Below, piece by piece: positions 44,874 to 54,802 of a stretch of DNA of 64,000 nucleotides (position 1 is its first letter; every line of letters begins with the position of its first letter). The notes below the pieces were generated by a model. It saw only the letters and a program-made list of their open reading frames with translations. It had not been told where the DNA came from and made no database searches. Source of the DNA: Pseudomonas azotoformans (GTDB lineage Bacteria > Pseudomonadota > Gammaproteobacteria > Pseudomonadales > Pseudomonadaceae); contig NZ_CP014546.1 in the NCBI RefSeq assembly GCF_001579805.1, positions 2,170,001 through 2,234,000 on the forward strand. Direction: 5' to 3'. The translations under genes were made by a program, and so were the position numbers.

Positions 44874-47643
44874 AAGAGGGAGCGTGTTCGGGTCGCTGCT
44901 GACGCTGCGCCACCCAGAACTCCACCAGCTCACGCAACTGCGACAACTCCACCGGCTTGGCCATATGCCCGTCCATCCCGGCCTGGCGTGCGCGTTCTTT
45001 ATGTTCCGACAGGATGTGGGCCGTCAGCGCCACCACCGGTGTGCGAATACGCTGGTGGCTGACTTCCCACGCGCGCAGTTGCTGGGTGGCCGAGAAGCCA
45101 TCGAGGATCGGCATTTCACAGTCCATCAACACCAAGTCATAGCGCTGGGCTTTCATCGCTTCCAGCGCTTCTTCGCCATTGCTGGCAGTGTCCGGGTTGA
45201 GATTGAGCTTACCGAGCATGCCACGGATCACTTTGGTGGAGATGCTGTTGTCTTCAGCCACCAGGATGCGGAAATCCGTCGGCACGGTGATGGCCGCCGG
45301 CGAATTGAGGACCGGGCGAGGTGGAACGTTGCCCTTGCTGCGTTGGGTCAGTTCGTCGGCCAGGGTGGTCTTGAGCGTGTAGCCGGCAACGGGCTTGGCG
45401 AGGATGCGCTTGATCCCGCAATTGCGCGCGATGATCTTGCTCGGCGCGTTGCTGATGCCGGTGAGCATGATCAGCAGGATGTCGTGGTTCAGGCTCGGGT
45501 CTTCCTTGATCTTCGCCGCTAGTTGCATGCCGGTCATGCCCGGCATGTTCTGGTCCAGCAGCACCACGTCGAAGTAATCGCGCAGGTGCGCCTTGGTGCG
45601 CAGCAGTGCCAGGGCTTCCTTGCCCGATGGCACGGCGCTGACGTTGAGGCCCCAGGCCGAACATTGCTGCACCAATACTTTGCGGCAGGTGTCGTTGTCG
45701 TCCACCACCAGCACCCGTGCGCCCTTGAGTGGGCCGTCGAGGTCGGAGGTCGGGTGTTCCAGGCGTTCCGGGTCCAGCGGCAGGGTTAGCCACAAGGTGC
45801 TGCCCTGGTGGCTGCCGCTCTTGATGCCGAACTCGCCGTTCATCAGCAGGATCAGTTGGCGGGCGATGACCAGGCCCAGGTGACCGTTCAAGCGGGTGGC
45901 CGAGAAGAAATTCTTGCTGTGCAGTTCGCTGTGCAGCAGCGCGTCACGCTCGGCGGCCTCCATCGGCAGGCCGCTGTCCTGCACGGCGATGCGCAGGCGC
46001 GGCTTGGTGCTGCGGTCATCCAATGCGACCACGATCAGCACTTCGCCTTCGTCGGTTTTCTGCAGGGCGTTTTCCAGCAGGCTCAACATGGCCTGGCGCA
46101 GGCGCGTCGGGTCGCCGCTGATCACGCGGGGCACCTGGGGCTGGATAAAACTGATCAGCTCGACGTTCTGTTGTTCAGCCTTGGCGCGGAAAATACTCAG
46201 GCAATCTTCGATCAGCGCGTTGAGGTCGAACTGCACGTCATCCAGTTCGATCTGGCCGGATTCCAGCTTGGAGATGTCGAGGATTTCGTTGATCAGCGTG
46301 AGCAGTTCATTACCGGCGCTGTGGATGGTCTGCACGTAGTCGCGCTGTTTCACCGACAGCGGCGTACCCAGCAACAGTTCGGTCATGCCCAGCACGCCGT
46401 TCATGGGGGTGCGGATTTCGTGGCTGATCTTGGCCAGGAACTCGGCCTTGGCGGCAATCTCGGCATTGCTCGCCGCCAAGTCGCGGCTGAGGCTGAAGCG
46501 CGCTTCGACAATCGCGCGCTGGCGTTCGCCCAGCGCCAGGCTCATCAACAGGCCGCTGAGGCAGATGAAGGCCAGCAACGTGACGATCAGGCCCTGGGGC
46601 GAGACCATCGTCAGGCCCAGCAGTGCAGGCAGGATGATCAGCGTGCCGATGTTGAACACCACCATCGCCGCCACGAACAGGCGGGCCGGACGGTAGCCTT
46701 TCTGCCAGTGGTAGGCCGAGACGAACAGCATGCTCAAGCCGGCCAGGGCCACCAGGGCATAGGTGATGATGTTCAGCGGCAGGGTGTTGACGAACAACAG
46801 CAGCAGGCCGCACAGCACGATGAACAGGATGTCGGCCATCAACAGCTTGTTCAGCGGGTGTGGCCCCAAAGGCATGAAGAACCGATAGGCAAACATCAGC
46901 CCGCACGGCGCGGTCAGCAGCAGGGCCAGGTAGGCGCCTGGGGTCTGGATAGCGTGCCAGTTCGGCAGCCAAGGGCCGATCAGGTTCAGCAGCAGCGCGA
47001 GGCTGAGCATCAGCAGGATTTCGCAGGCCGCCAGCCACAGGCTACTGCGTGAGCGGTGGTAGGCGAAACGCGTGAGGTTGTGCAGGATCAGCATCAGCAG
47101 ACAGCCGAACAGCAGTCCGTAGATCAGCGTCTGCGTCTGGTCGGCGGCGGCGAGCACGGCCGGTTCCAGGGTGATATACGGGCGCAGTTCATGTTCCGAG
47201 ACCAGGCGCAGGTAGACCTCTAGGGGCTTCTGGCTCTGGGGCATCGGCAGCATGAAGTCGCTGCTGGGCAATGGGCGCTCGGCCTGGGGCTGGCGTGTGC
47301 CGGTGCTTTGTTGCTCCACCAGGGTGTCGCCGTCCAGTACATAGAGGCTCAGGTGGGACAAATCCGGGGCAAAAACCCGCAGCACTTGTTCGTGCTTGCC
47401 GGGTTGCAGCTTGAAACGCACCCACAACGCACCGTCCGGTTCCGCGGCGGTAAGGCGGTCCAGTTCGATGGGGCTGAATTGATTGGTGTAGCGCGAGGAA
47501 CGGATGTCGCTCAGTTGCAGGTCGGCCTGTTCATCAAGCAATACTGCCCAGCCACTGCCTTGCGCGGCGGCCTGGGCCGGGAACAAGCAGAGCAGTGTCA
47601 GCAGACTGACAGTGAAACCTATGGCGATCCTGAGCCAGCGCAC
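44872..47643 (-). CDS. retS: Hybrid sensor kinase RetS
   Basis: The 923-residue protein has a signal peptide (LLTLLCLFPAQA), a periplasmic 7TMR-DISMED2 domain (about 30-165) and seven helices (about 170-375). HisKA follows, with KISHEIRTPMNG (His near 410), then a HATPase domain and two receiver domains (VVLLDQNMPGM, Asp near 696; LVLMDCEMPIL, Asp near 842). This architecture and the position beside purD identify RetS, which in P. aeruginosa binds GacS and blocks RsmY/RsmZ expression, favouring acute over biofilm behaviour. The ATPase G1 box is altered (DSGLP for DxGxG), fitting its known unusual signalling. Confidence 0.92.
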   Translation of the reverse strand: MRWLRIAIGFTVSLLTLLCLFPAQAAAQGSGWAVLLDEQADLQLSDIRSSRYTNQFSPIELDRLTAAEPDGALWVRFKLQPGKHEQVLRVFAPDLSHLSLYVLDGDTLVEQQSTGTRQPQAERPLPSSDFMLPMPQSQKPLEVYLRLVSEHELRPYITLEPAVLAAADQTQTLIYGLLFGCLLMLILHNLTRFAYHRSRSSLWLAACEILLMLSLALLLNLIGPWLPNWHAIQTPGAYLALLLTAPCGLMFAYRFFMPLGPHPLNKLLMADILFIVLCGLLLLFVNTLPLNIITYALVALAGLSMLFVSAYHWQKGYRPARLFVAAMVVFNIGTLIILPALLGLTMVSPQGLIVTLLAFICLSGLLMSLALGERQRAIVEARFSLSRDLAASNAEIAAKAEFLAKISHEIRTPMNGVLGMTELLLGTPLSVKQRDYVQTIHSAGNELLTLINEILDISKLESGQIELDDVQFDLNALIEDCLSIFRAKAEQQNVELISFIQPQVPRVISGDPTRLRQAMLSLLENALQKTDEGEVLIVVALDDRSTKPRLRIAVQDSGLPMEAAERDALLHSELHSKNFFSATRLNGHLGLVIARQLILLMNGEFGIKSGSHQGSTLWLTLPLDPERLEHPTSDLDGPLKGARVLVVDDNDTCRKVLVQQCSAWGLNVSAVPSGKEALALLRTKAHLRDYFDVVLLDQNMPGMTGMQLAAKIKEDPSLNHDILLIMLTGISNAPSKIIARNCGIKRILAKPVAGYTLKTTLADELTQRSKGNVPPRPVLNSPAAITVPTDFRILVAEDNSISTKVIRGMLGKLNLNPDTASNGEEALEAMKAQRYDLVLMDCEMPILDGFSATQQLRAWEVSHQRIRTPVVALTAHILSEHKERARQAGMDGHMAKPVELSQLRELVEFWVAQRQQRPEHAPS

Positions 47644-47701
47644 GGCGAAATCCCTTCGTAGGTTGATGCACGGTTAACTATGCGCGGGTAGGCCTGCATA
47701 C

Positions 47702-47724
47702 GGCAAGGGCCAGAGGCCCTTGCC
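47702..47724. other. Strong hairpin between retS and purD
   Basis: GGCAAGGGCC, AGA, GGCCCTTGCC: a 10-base perfect stem with a 3-base loop, 20 bases after the purD stop. No T-run follows on either strand. It may act as the 3' end of purD mRNA or reduce read-through into retS. Confidence 0.5.
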
Positions 47725-47743
47725 TAGCCGAACGGATAGCGGC

Positions 47744-49036
47744 TTACTGGCTTTCGCCACGCTCCCGCGCAATGGCGCGATAGCCGATGTCCTTGCGATA
47801 GAAGCAGCCTTTCCAGTCGATTTTTGCAGCCAGCTTATAAGCCTGTTGCTGCGCGGCGTCGACGCTGGCGCCCATGGCGGTAGCGCACAACACACGGCCA
47901 CCGGCGGTCACGACCTGGCCATCCTTGAGCGCAGTGCCCGCATGGAACACTTTGCCTTCCAGCGTAGCAGCCGCGTCGAGACCTTCAATCACGTCGCCCT
48001 TGGCGTAATCGGCAGGGTAGCCACCGGCCGCCAGCACAATGCCGACGCTCGGACGTGGATCCCACTGGGCTTCTACCTTGTCCAGGGCCTGGGCCAGGGC
48101 AGCTTCCACCAGCAACACCAGGCTCGATTGCAGACGCAGCATCACCGGTTGGGTTTCCGGATCGCCGAAGCGGCAGTTGAACTCGATGACTTTCGGGTTA
48201 CCGGCTTTGTCGATCATCAGGCCGGCATACAGGAAACCGGTGTACACATTGCCTTCGTCGGCCATGCCACGCACGGTCGGCCAGATCACCAGGTCCATGA
48301 CGCGCTGGTGCACGTCGGCGGTGACTACCGGGGCAGGGGAGTAGGCACCCATGCCGCCGGTGTTCGGGCCGGTGTCGCCGTCGCCGACGCGTTTATGGTC
48401 CTGGCTGGTTGCCATTGGCAGGACGTTCTTGCCGTCGACCATCACGATAAAGCTGGCTTCTTCGCCGTCGAGGAATTCCTCGATCACTACGCGCGAACCG
48501 GCGTCACCAAAAGCATTGCCGGCGAGCATGTCGCGCACAGCGTCTTCGGCTTCTTGCAGGGTCATGGCGACGATCACGCCTTTGCCGGCGGCCAGGCCGT
48601 CGGCCTTGATCACGATCGGCGCACCTTTTTCACGCAGGTAAGCCAGGGCCGGCTCGATCTCGGTGAAGTTCTGGTAGTCGGCGGTCGGGATCTTGTGGCG
48701 CGCCAGGAAGTCCTTGGTGAACGCCTTGGAGCCTTCCAGCTGGGCCGCGCCGGCGGTTGGGCCGAAGCAATCCAGGCCACGGCTGCGGAACAGGTCCACT
48801 ACGCCGGCAACCAGCGGGACTTCCGGGCCGACGATAGTCAGGGACACATTTTTTTCAGCAAAGTCGGCCAACTGTTCAAGGGCCAGCACGTCGATAGCGA
48901 CGTTCTCGCACTTGGCTTCAATGGCGGTACCGGCGTTGCCGGGTGCTACGAATACTTTCTGGACGCGCGGGTCCTGGGCAACTTTCCAGGCCAGGGCGTG
49001 TTCACGGCCACCGCTGCCAATGATGAGGACGTTCAA
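47744..49036 (-). CDS. purD: Phosphoribosylamine-glycine ligase (GAR synthetase)
   Basis: The 430-residue ATP-grasp enzyme starts MNVLIIGSGGREHALAWK. It contains DFLARHKIPTADY, IVIKADGLAAGKGVIVA (ATP lid), EEFLDGEEASF and KVIEFNCRFGDPETQ, the full PurD signature. It catalyses the second step of purine synthesis. It lies 170 bases downstream of purH in the same direction, as in P. aeruginosa, and upstream of retS. Confidence 0.97.
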   Translation of the reverse strand: MNVLIIGSGGREHALAWKVAQDPRVQKVFVAPGNAGTAIEAKCENVAIDVLALEQLADFAEKNVSLTIVGPEVPLVAGVVDLFRSRGLDCFGPTAGAAQLEGSKAFTKDFLARHKIPTADYQNFTEIEPALAYLREKGAPIVIKADGLAAGKGVIVAMTLQEAEDAVRDMLAGNAFGDAGSRVVIEEFLDGEEASFIVMVDGKNVLPMATSQDHKRVGDGDTGPNTGGMGAYSPAPVVTADVHQRVMDLVIWPTVRGMADEGNVYTGFLYAGLMIDKAGNPKVIEFNCRFGDPETQPVMLRLQSSLVLLVEAALAQALDKVEAQWDPRPSVGIVLAAGGYPADYAKGDVIEGLDAAATLEGKVFHAGTALKDGQVVTAGGRVLCATAMGASVDAAQQQAYKLAAKIDWKGCFYRKDIGYRAIARERGESQ

Positions 49037-49062
49037 GTCAGACTCCTTCGGAGGAAGTTACA

Positions 49063-49179
49063 AGCTGCAAGCTAAGAGCAATCTGTATCGCTCTGAAGGC
49101 AGCCTGCAGCTATGAATTTTAGAGGCTACAACCAGCAGCAAAAGCGACAAAGCTTTGCTTTTACTTGCTGCTTGCAGCT
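49063..49179. repeat. Short inverted repeat in the purH-purD gap
   Basis: AGCTGCAAGC (49063-49072) is the complement of GCTTGCAGCT (49170-49179), with a degenerate repeat of GCTGCAAGC-like words between. This fits a small palindromic intergenic repeat of fluorescent Pseudomonas, distinct from REP. Confidence 0.5.
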
Positions 49180-49206
49180 CGAACCTTGCCACTCCACGCT
49201 AGTGGA

Positions 49207-50814
49207 TCAGTGGCGGAAGTGGCGCATGCCGGTGAAGACCATGGCGATGCCGGCTTCATCAGCGGCGGCGATGACCTCAGCATCACGCATCGAACCGCCC
49301 GGTTGGATCACGGCGGTCACGCCTGCCTTGGCGGCGTTGTCCAAACCGTCACGGAACGGGAAAAATGCATCGGAAGCCATTACCGAACCCACAACCTGCA
49401 GGCCCGCATGTTCAGCCTTGATCGCGGCGATACGCGCCGAGTTCACGCGGCTCATCTGGCCGGCGCCGACACCGATGGTCTGGCGATTCTTGGCGTAGAC
49501 GATGGCGTTGGATTTAACGTATTTGGCCACTTTCCAGGCGAAGATCAGGTCGTTGATCTCTTGTTCGGTCGGCGCGCGCTGGGTCACGACTTTCAGGTCT
49601 TCGCTGCCGATCATGCCGATGTCGCGGCTCTGTACCAGCAAGCCGCCATTGACGCGCTTGTAGTCCCAGGCAGCGGCACGTTCAGCCGACCATTCGCCGC
49701 AGGCCAGCAGGCGCACGTTGGCTTTGGCCGCCACGATGGCACGGGCTTCCTCGCTGACGCTTGGGGCGATGATCACTTCAACGAACTGACGCTCAACGAT
49801 CGCCTTGGCGGTCTCGGCATCCAGCTCACGGTTGAAGGCGATGATGCCGCCGAACGCCGACTCGGTGTCGGTGGCGTAGGCCAGTTCGTACGCCTGGCGG
49901 ATACCGCCTTCAGCGTCCGGGCTCACCGCCACGCCGCACGGGTTGGCGTGCTTGACGATCACACAGGCTGGCTTGACGAAGCTCTTCACACATTCCAGCG
50001 CGGCGTCGGTGTCGGCCACGTTGTTGTAGGACAGCTCCTTGCCTTGCAGCTGGGTCGCGGTGGCGATGCCCACTTCGGCCGGCTTGGCTTCTACGTAGAA
50101 CGCCGCGCTCTGGTGCGGGTTCTCGCCGTAGCGCATTTCCTGGGCCTTGATGAACTGGCTGTTGAAGGTGCGCGGGAACTGGCTGCGGTCTTCGGTGGAC
50201 AGTGTTTCAGCCGTCTGGTTAACAGTGCCCATGTAGTTGGCGATCATACCGTCGTAGGCGGCGGTGTGTTCGAACGCCTTGAGCATCAGGTCGAAGCGCT
50301 GGGCGTAGGTCAGGCCACCGGCCTTCAGGCTTTCCAGCACGTTAGCGTAATCGCTGGCGTTGACCACGATGGCCACGTCTTTGTGGTTCTTGGCCGCCGA
50401 GCGCACCATGGTCGGACCGCCGATATCGATGTTTTCGATGGCGGTCGGCAGGTCGCAGCCTGGCTTGTTGATGGTGGCTTCGAACGGGTAGAGGTTCACG
50501 GCCACCAGGTCGATCGGCTTGATGCCGTGCTCGGCCATGATCGCGTCGTCGGTGCCGCGACGGCCGAGGATGCCACCGTGGATTTTCGGATGCAGGGTCT
50601 TGACCCGACCGTCCATCATTTCTGCGAAACCGGTGTAGTCCGCCACTTCCACTGCGGCCACGCCGTTGTCCTGCAGCAGTTTGAAGGTCCCGCCCGTGGA
50701 GAGGATTTCCACGCCGAGGGCTTCCAGCTCCCGGGCAAATTCGAGGATCCCGGTCTTGTCGGAGACACTGATCAAGGCGCGGCGGATCGGCAGGCGGGTA
50801 GTCTGGTCGGTCAT
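49207..50814 (-). CDS. purH: Bifunctional AICAR transformylase / IMP cyclohydrolase
   Basis: The 535-residue enzyme has an N-terminal cyclohydrolase ([38 protein letters not shown]; residues 1-200) and a C-terminal formyltransferase ([31 protein letters not shown] with the Lys-His catalytic pair; TVAKIGxGQMSR-like [29 protein letters not shown]). It performs the last two steps to IMP. ATG 50814 gives the standard length; a longer frame runs into fis. The gene lies behind the fis terminator. Confidence 0.97.
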   Translation of the reverse strand: MTDQTTRLPIRRALISVSDKTGILEFARELEALGVEILSTGGTFKLLQDNGVAAVEVADYTGFAEMMDGRVKTLHPKIHGGILGRRGTDDAIMAEHGIKPIDLVAVNLYPFEATINKPGCDLPTAIENIDIGGPTMVRSAAKNHKDVAIVVNASDYANVLESLKAGGLTYAQRFDLMLKAFEHTAAYDGMIANYMGTVNQTAETLSTEDRSQFPRTFNSQFIKAQEMRYGENPHQSAAFYVEAKPAEVGIATATQLQGKELSYNNVADTDAALECVKSFVKPACVIVKHANPCGVAVSPDAEGGIRQAYELAYATDTESAFGGIIAFNRELDAETAKAIVERQFVEVIIAPSVSEEARAIVAAKANVRLLACGEWSAERAAAWDYKRVNGGLLVQSRDIGMIGSEDLKVVTQRAPTEQEINDLIFAWKVAKYVKSNAIVYAKNRQTIGVGAGQMSRVNSARIAAIKAEHAGLQVVGSVMASDAFFPFRDGLDNAAKAGVTAVIQPGGSMRDAEVIAAADEAGIAMVFTGMRHFRH

Positions 50815-50845
50815 TTCAATTTCCATCAAAAGCAAAGGAGTCAGC

Positions 50846-50879
50846 AAAAAAGGCGACCGTTTTTTACGCGGGCGCCTTT
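50846..50879 (-). terminator. Terminator after fis
   Basis: On the minus strand AAAGGCG and CGCCTTT pair across a 17-base loop and are followed by a run of T (A-run 50846-50851 on the plus strand). It lies 18 bases after the fis stop and 32 bases before the purH start. Confidence 0.65.
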
Positions 50880-50896
50880 CTGGTTTGATTGAATGC

Positions 50897-51217
50897 TTAC
50901 AACAAATCGTACTGCTTGAGCTTTTTGCGCAAGGTGCCACGGTTGAGGCCCAGCAGCTCACTGGCTTTGGTCTGGTTGCCCTTGACGTAGTTCATCACGC
51001 TTTCGAGCAGGGGCGCCTCGACTTCGGAGAGCACCAGGTTGTACACGTCCGTGACGGAAGCGCCCTCAAGGTGGGCGAAATAATTGTGCAGCGCCTTCTC
51101 GACACTCCCGCGAAGGGTCTGGCCTTCTTCGCTCGGCGTGTTGAGGTGCTGTTTCAAATTGACGTTGTCGCTCACGGGTGTTGTTCCACTCACTAAAGTC
51201 TCGGTCATCATCGTCAT
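50897..51217 (-). CDS. fis: Nucleoid protein Fis
   Basis: The 106-residue protein has the C-terminal Fis/NtrC-type helix-turn-helix [21 protein letters not shown], preceded by [14 protein letters not shown] and [16 protein letters not shown] (dimer helices). It bends DNA and tunes rRNA and growth-phase genes. As in E. coli, fis is encoded after dusB; here its ATG overlaps the dusB stop (ATGA), so the pair is one operon. Confidence 0.97.
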   Translation of the reverse strand: MTMMTETLVSGTTPVSDNVNLKQHLNTPSEEGQTLRGSVEKALHNYFAHLEGASVTDVYNLVLSEVEAPLLESVMNYVKGNQTKASELLGLNRGTLRKKLKQYDLL

Positions 51218-52227
51218 GCGGCCACCCCCTCTCCGTCCCCTGTCCCCAGGCTCTTGTAACGCTCGCTGAAGAACTCACGAACGTTGGCGCACTGTGCTTC
51301 CGTATCATCCAAACGATTGAAGTGGGCGCGAAACTCCCTGGCGCCCGGCAGGGTTGCGAGATACCAGCCGACATGCTTTCGAGCAATGCGTACTCCCATC
51401 ACGTCCCCATAGAAGGCGTGCAGGGCGGCCAGATGCTCTAGCAGAATACGTTCCACCTCGATCAGCTCCGGTGCCGGCAACACTTCGCCAGTACGCAGAA
51501 AATGCTCGATCTCACGAAAAATCCACGGCCGCCCCTGGGCAGCCCGGCCAATCAACAAACCATCGGCACCGGTCGCGTGCAGCACGCGCCGGGCTTTCTC
51601 GGCGGAGTCGATGTCGCCATTGGCAAACACCGGCATCGACACCGCCTGCTTGATCGCGGCGATGGTGTCGTACTCGGCTTCACCGGTGTAAAGGTCGGCG
51701 CGGGTGCGGCCATGCACCGCCAGCGCTGTAATGCCTGCCTGTTCAGCGATCTTTGCCACTGTCAGGCCGTTCTTGTTGTCCCGGTCCCAACCGGTACGGA
51801 TCTTCAGGGTGACCGGCACATCCACTGCGGCGACAACGGCCTGCAGGATCTCGGCAACCAATTGCTCATCTTTCAACAGGGCGGAACCGGCGGCCTTGTT
51901 GCAGACCTTCTTGGCCGGGCAGCCCATGTTGATGTCGATGATCTGCGCCCCCAACTCCACGTTGGCCCGGGCCGCATCCGCCAGCATCTGTGCATCGCCA
52001 CCGGCGATCTGTACCGAGCGCGGCTCGGGATCACCTTCGTGGATCATGCGCATCCGCGATTTGCGGGTGTTCCACAAGCTCATGTCGCTGGTGACCATTT
52101 CCGAGACTACAAGACCTGCGCCCAAACGCTTGCACAGCTGACGAAAGGGCTGGTCGGTAACCCCCGCCATCGGGGCGAGGATCAAGCCGTTCTGCAATGT
52201 ATATGGGCCGATGCGTACCGCCGACAT
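51214..52227 (-). CDS. dusB: tRNA-dihydrouridine synthase B
   Basis: The 337-residue FMN enzyme has [22 protein letters not shown], the catalytic-cysteine loop [32 protein letters not shown] and [13 protein letters not shown], the Dus signature. It reduces uridine 17 in tRNA D-loops with NADPH. The C-terminal helical domain contains [19 protein letters not shown], a DusB feature. It is co-transcribed with fis. Confidence 0.96.
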   Translation of the reverse strand: MSAVRIGPYTLQNGLILAPMAGVTDQPFRQLCKRLGAGLVVSEMVTSDMSLWNTRKSRMRMIHEGDPEPRSVQIAGGDAQMLADAARANVELGAQIIDINMGCPAKKVCNKAAGSALLKDEQLVAEILQAVVAAVDVPVTLKIRTGWDRDNKNGLTVAKIAEQAGITALAVHGRTRADLYTGEAEYDTIAAIKQAVSMPVFANGDIDSAEKARRVLHATGADGLLIGRAAQGRPWIFREIEHFLRTGEVLPAPELIEVERILLEHLAALHAFYGDVMGVRIARKHVGWYLATLPGAREFRAHFNRLDDTEAQCANVREFFSERYKSLGTGDGEGVAA

Positions 52228-52412
52228 AGGACTTCCCTGTTGTGGGGCCGGATCATTAGAGTTCGAAAAAGGGTTGGCATGATACCCGCTCTCGATGACT
52301 GGATAAAGGCTGAATTGGATAAAATCTGAACAGTTATTTCTTTATCGCCACCGGTTTGGTTGCGCAAAGGAAAGTCAATAACCTGCCGTCAAATCTCAAT
52401 GCACGAACCGAT

Positions 52413-53645
52413 TCACTCGGGCGAGTGAAAGCTCAGGCTGTAATTCACGGCTTTGTTGCCGGGATCGAGGATATCCAGGGAGATATGGATCGGGGTTTGC
52501 GAGGGCATTTCGCTAACACCGGCCAACTCACCGCTGAGGTATTCGGCGGGCTTGAAGCGACGACTGGCAATCAGGCCGCCATTCAAATCGGCAAACCGCA
52601 GCTCCAGCAGCGGGAAGGGCTGGGAGAAGGTCGCGCGGTTATAGATGATCGCGTCCACCACCAGTGCCCCGGCGAAATCCGGGTGGCTGCGTACCACCAG
52701 GTTGCTGCTCTTGATGTGGGCGATATCGACCCTTGATGGCACGGTGCAGCCCAGTGTGGGGCACAATTGCTGGAACCACGGGCGATAGGCGTCCTGGCGG
52801 GCCAGGTCGTCGAATTGATAGGCGATGTACTGGCCGGCAAGACCGCCGGCGGCGATCAGGACCAGCAACAGCCAGACCAGCCGACGGCCCCAGCCCGACG
52901 GGCGCTTTTGTGCGTAGAGGTGCAGCGGGTCGTCTTCGAGGTCCAGCAGTTGGTCGTCTTGCACGCTCGTTTCGGCGCGCGAGCGCTTGCGACGGGGTTT
53001 GGGGCGTTCTTGGGGTTCTACGTCATCGGCCGATTGGGTCAGCGGCGTAAACGGCGGGTCGATGTCGTCATCGTCGGGCGTTGAACGCAGTGGCGGCTCA
53101 TCGTCGATATCGTCGGTGTGGAACGACATGGAGGGTTCGGTGCGCTGCTGAGTCGCAGGTTCAGGCACGTCTTCAGTGACGTGGATGCGCTCTTCAGGCG
53201 GCTCGCTGAACAGGCTCGCCGCCCATTTCTCTTCTTCGGCCTTGACCGTGTCGCGGCTGGCGCTGAAGGATTCTTCCTTTTGGCGGCGGTCGGTGCCGGG
53301 CTGGCGACGATCTGCGCCCATCGGCAACGTGTGCTGAATCTCGCGGCGTTCCAGCTTGGCCAGTTCTTCGTCTAGGTCCAGGTTGTCCAGGTCCAGCTCT
53401 TCGGCAGTCCACTGCTTCTGGCTGATGGCTCGCGCGGGCTCAGGCGTCAGCTCTGTCGGCACTTCTGGCACTTGCGGCTCAGGCGCGGACGCCTGGCCGC
53501 GCTGCTCCAGCAACTGACGAGCGGCATTGAACACTTGCAGGCACGAGCCACAGCGCACCACGCCACGGGCCACGCTCAATTGAGCGTGGTTGACGCGAAA
53601 GCGGGCTTGGCAGTGCGGGCACTGGGTGACGAAACTGTCGGTCAT
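52413..53645 (-). CDS. Zinc-ribbon and DUF3426 domain membrane protein
   Basis: The 410-residue protein starts with an MJ0042-type zinc ribbon: CPHC and CGSC near residues 8-35. A long acidic, proline-rich linker follows (about 50-255), then one membrane helix (LVWLLLVLIAAGGLAGQYIAY, about 265-285) and a DUF3426 beta domain (CPTLGCTVPSRVDIAHIKSSN onwards). Its function is unknown, but it is conserved between dusB and prmA in Pseudomonas. ATG 53645 is chosen as the zinc ribbon follows directly. Confidence 0.88.
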   Translation of the reverse strand: MTDSFVTQCPHCQARFRVNHAQLSVARGVVRCGSCLQVFNAARQLLEQRGQASAPEPQVPEVPTELTPEPARAISQKQWTAEELDLDNLDLDEELAKLERREIQHTLPMGADRRQPGTDRRQKEESFSASRDTVKAEEEKWAASLFSEPPEERIHVTEDVPEPATQQRTEPSMSFHTDDIDDEPPLRSTPDDDDIDPPFTPLTQSADDVEPQERPKPRRKRSRAETSVQDDQLLDLEDDPLHLYAQKRPSGWGRRLVWLLLVLIAAGGLAGQYIAYQFDDLARQDAYRPWFQQLCPTLGCTVPSRVDIAHIKSSNLVVRSHPDFAGALVVDAIIYNRATFSQPFPLLELRFADLNGGLIASRRFKPAEYLSGELAGVSEMPSQTPIHISLDILDPGNKAVNYSLSFHSPE

Positions 53646-53675
53646 GCGGCTATCCGATTCAGGCAAGCGCTCATT

Positions 53676-54554
53676 CTAGCGCCGACGACCGCTGATGCGT
53701 ACCCAGCCATCGCGGTTGGCGATCGGGTCCAGCTCGAAATCCTTGGCGTAGGCGGCAGCGACGTCTTCGCCTTGCTCGGCCAGGATGCCCGACAGCGCCA
53801 GGCGCCCGCCCGGCTTGACCAGGCTCGACAATTGCGGTGCCAGGGACACCAGCGGGCCGGCGAGGATATTGGCGACCAGTACGTCGGCCTGCACCTGGGG
53901 CAAGTCTTCAGGCAAATACAGTGGGAATTTGCCTTCAGGGACATTGTTGCGTCCGGCGTTATTGCGGGAGGCTTCCAGGGCCTGCACGTCGATATCGGTG
54001 CCCACGGCTTCCTTGGCGCCCAGCAACAGGGCGGCAATCGCCAGGATCCCCGAGCCGCAGCCGAAGTCCAGCACGTGGCTGTCGGTCAGGTCCTGGCCAT
54101 CCAGCCACTCCAGGCACAGCGCGGTAGTGGGGTGGGTGCCGGTGCCGAACGCCAGGCCCGGGTCGAGCAGCAGGTTGACCGCGTCTGGCTCAGGCGCGGC
54201 GTGCCAGCTCGGCACGATCCACAGGCGCTGGCCGAAACGCATCGGCTGGAAGTTGTCCATCCAGCTGCGTTCCCAGTCCTGGTCTTCGATGACTTCGCTG
54301 TGATGCTCCGGCAGCGGGCCGCCGGTGAGCAACTCCATATGGGCCAGCACGGCGGCGGCATCGGTGCCGTCTTCGAACAGGGCCAGCAAATGGGTGTGGG
54401 ACCACAGCGGAGTGGTGTTGAGTTCAGGCTCGAAGATCGGCTGGTCTTCGGCGTCCATGAAGGTCACCGAAACAGCGCCTACCTCGAGGAAAGCGTCTTC
54501 ATAGGTTTCGGCTTGTTCTGGGCTGATGGCGAGACGGACTTGCAGCCAAGGCAT
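53676..54554 (-). CDS. prmA: Ribosomal protein L11 methyltransferase
   Basis: The 292-residue SAM methyltransferase has an N-terminal substrate-recognition domain ([20 protein letters not shown]), a linker helix and the catalytic domain with [16 protein letters not shown] and [20 protein letters not shown] (SAM motif I), then [18 protein letters not shown]. It trimethylates lysines and the N-terminus of L11. ATG 54554 matches the usual length. It lies 30 bases upstream of the DUF3426 gene. Confidence 0.96.
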   Translation of the reverse strand: MPWLQVRLAISPEQAETYEDAFLEVGAVSVTFMDAEDQPIFEPELNTTPLWSHTHLLALFEDGTDAAAVLAHMELLTGGPLPEHHSEVIEDQDWERSWMDNFQPMRFGQRLWIVPSWHAAPEPDAVNLLLDPGLAFGTGTHPTTALCLEWLDGQDLTDSHVLDFGCGSGILAIAALLLGAKEAVGTDIDVQALEASRNNAGRNNVPEGKFPLYLPEDLPQVQADVLVANILAGPLVSLAPQLSSLVKPGGRLALSGILAEQGEDVAAAYAKDFELDPIANRDGWVRISGRRR

Positions 54555-54630
54555 GGCGGGCACCTTTGAAAAAATGAATGTGCGACTACATCTGTCGCGA
54601 AAGCGCGGGAGTTTACGCGAGAGCGGAGTG

Positions 54631-54733
54631 TGTGGCGAGGGAGCTTGCTCCCGCTGGGGCGCGAAGCGGCCCCGCTCTGTTTAAAAGAATGGGACTGCTG
54701 CGCAGTCCAGCGGGAGCAAGCTCCCTCGCCACA
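54631..54733. repeat. REPIN-type doublet between accC and prmA
   Basis: The 27-base left arm (54631-54657, TGTGGCGAGGGAGCTTGCTC...) and right arm (54707-54733) are perfect inverted copies 49 bases apart; the spacer carries a further imperfect GGGACTGCTGCGCAGTCC palindrome. It lies after the accC terminator and ahead of prmA. Confidence 0.83.
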
Positions 54734-54756
54734 GTGGCCTTTGAGTTATCGGCGGC

Positions 54757-54785
54757 CAAAAACAACAAAACCGCCCGAAGGCGGC
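54757..54785 (-). terminator. Rho-independent terminator of accBC
   Basis: On the minus strand CCGCC-TTCG-GGCGG is followed by TTTTGTTGTTTTT. The UUCG tetraloop and T-rich tail make this a textbook terminator, 17 bases after the accC stop. Confidence 0.85.
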
Positions 54786-54802
54786 TTTGTTGGGTGGAAC
54801 GC

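Noticed and set aside
45808..47052. A 414-codon frame antisense to retS
   Set aside because: Translation is dominated by Gln/His/Arg, typical of antisense frames here.
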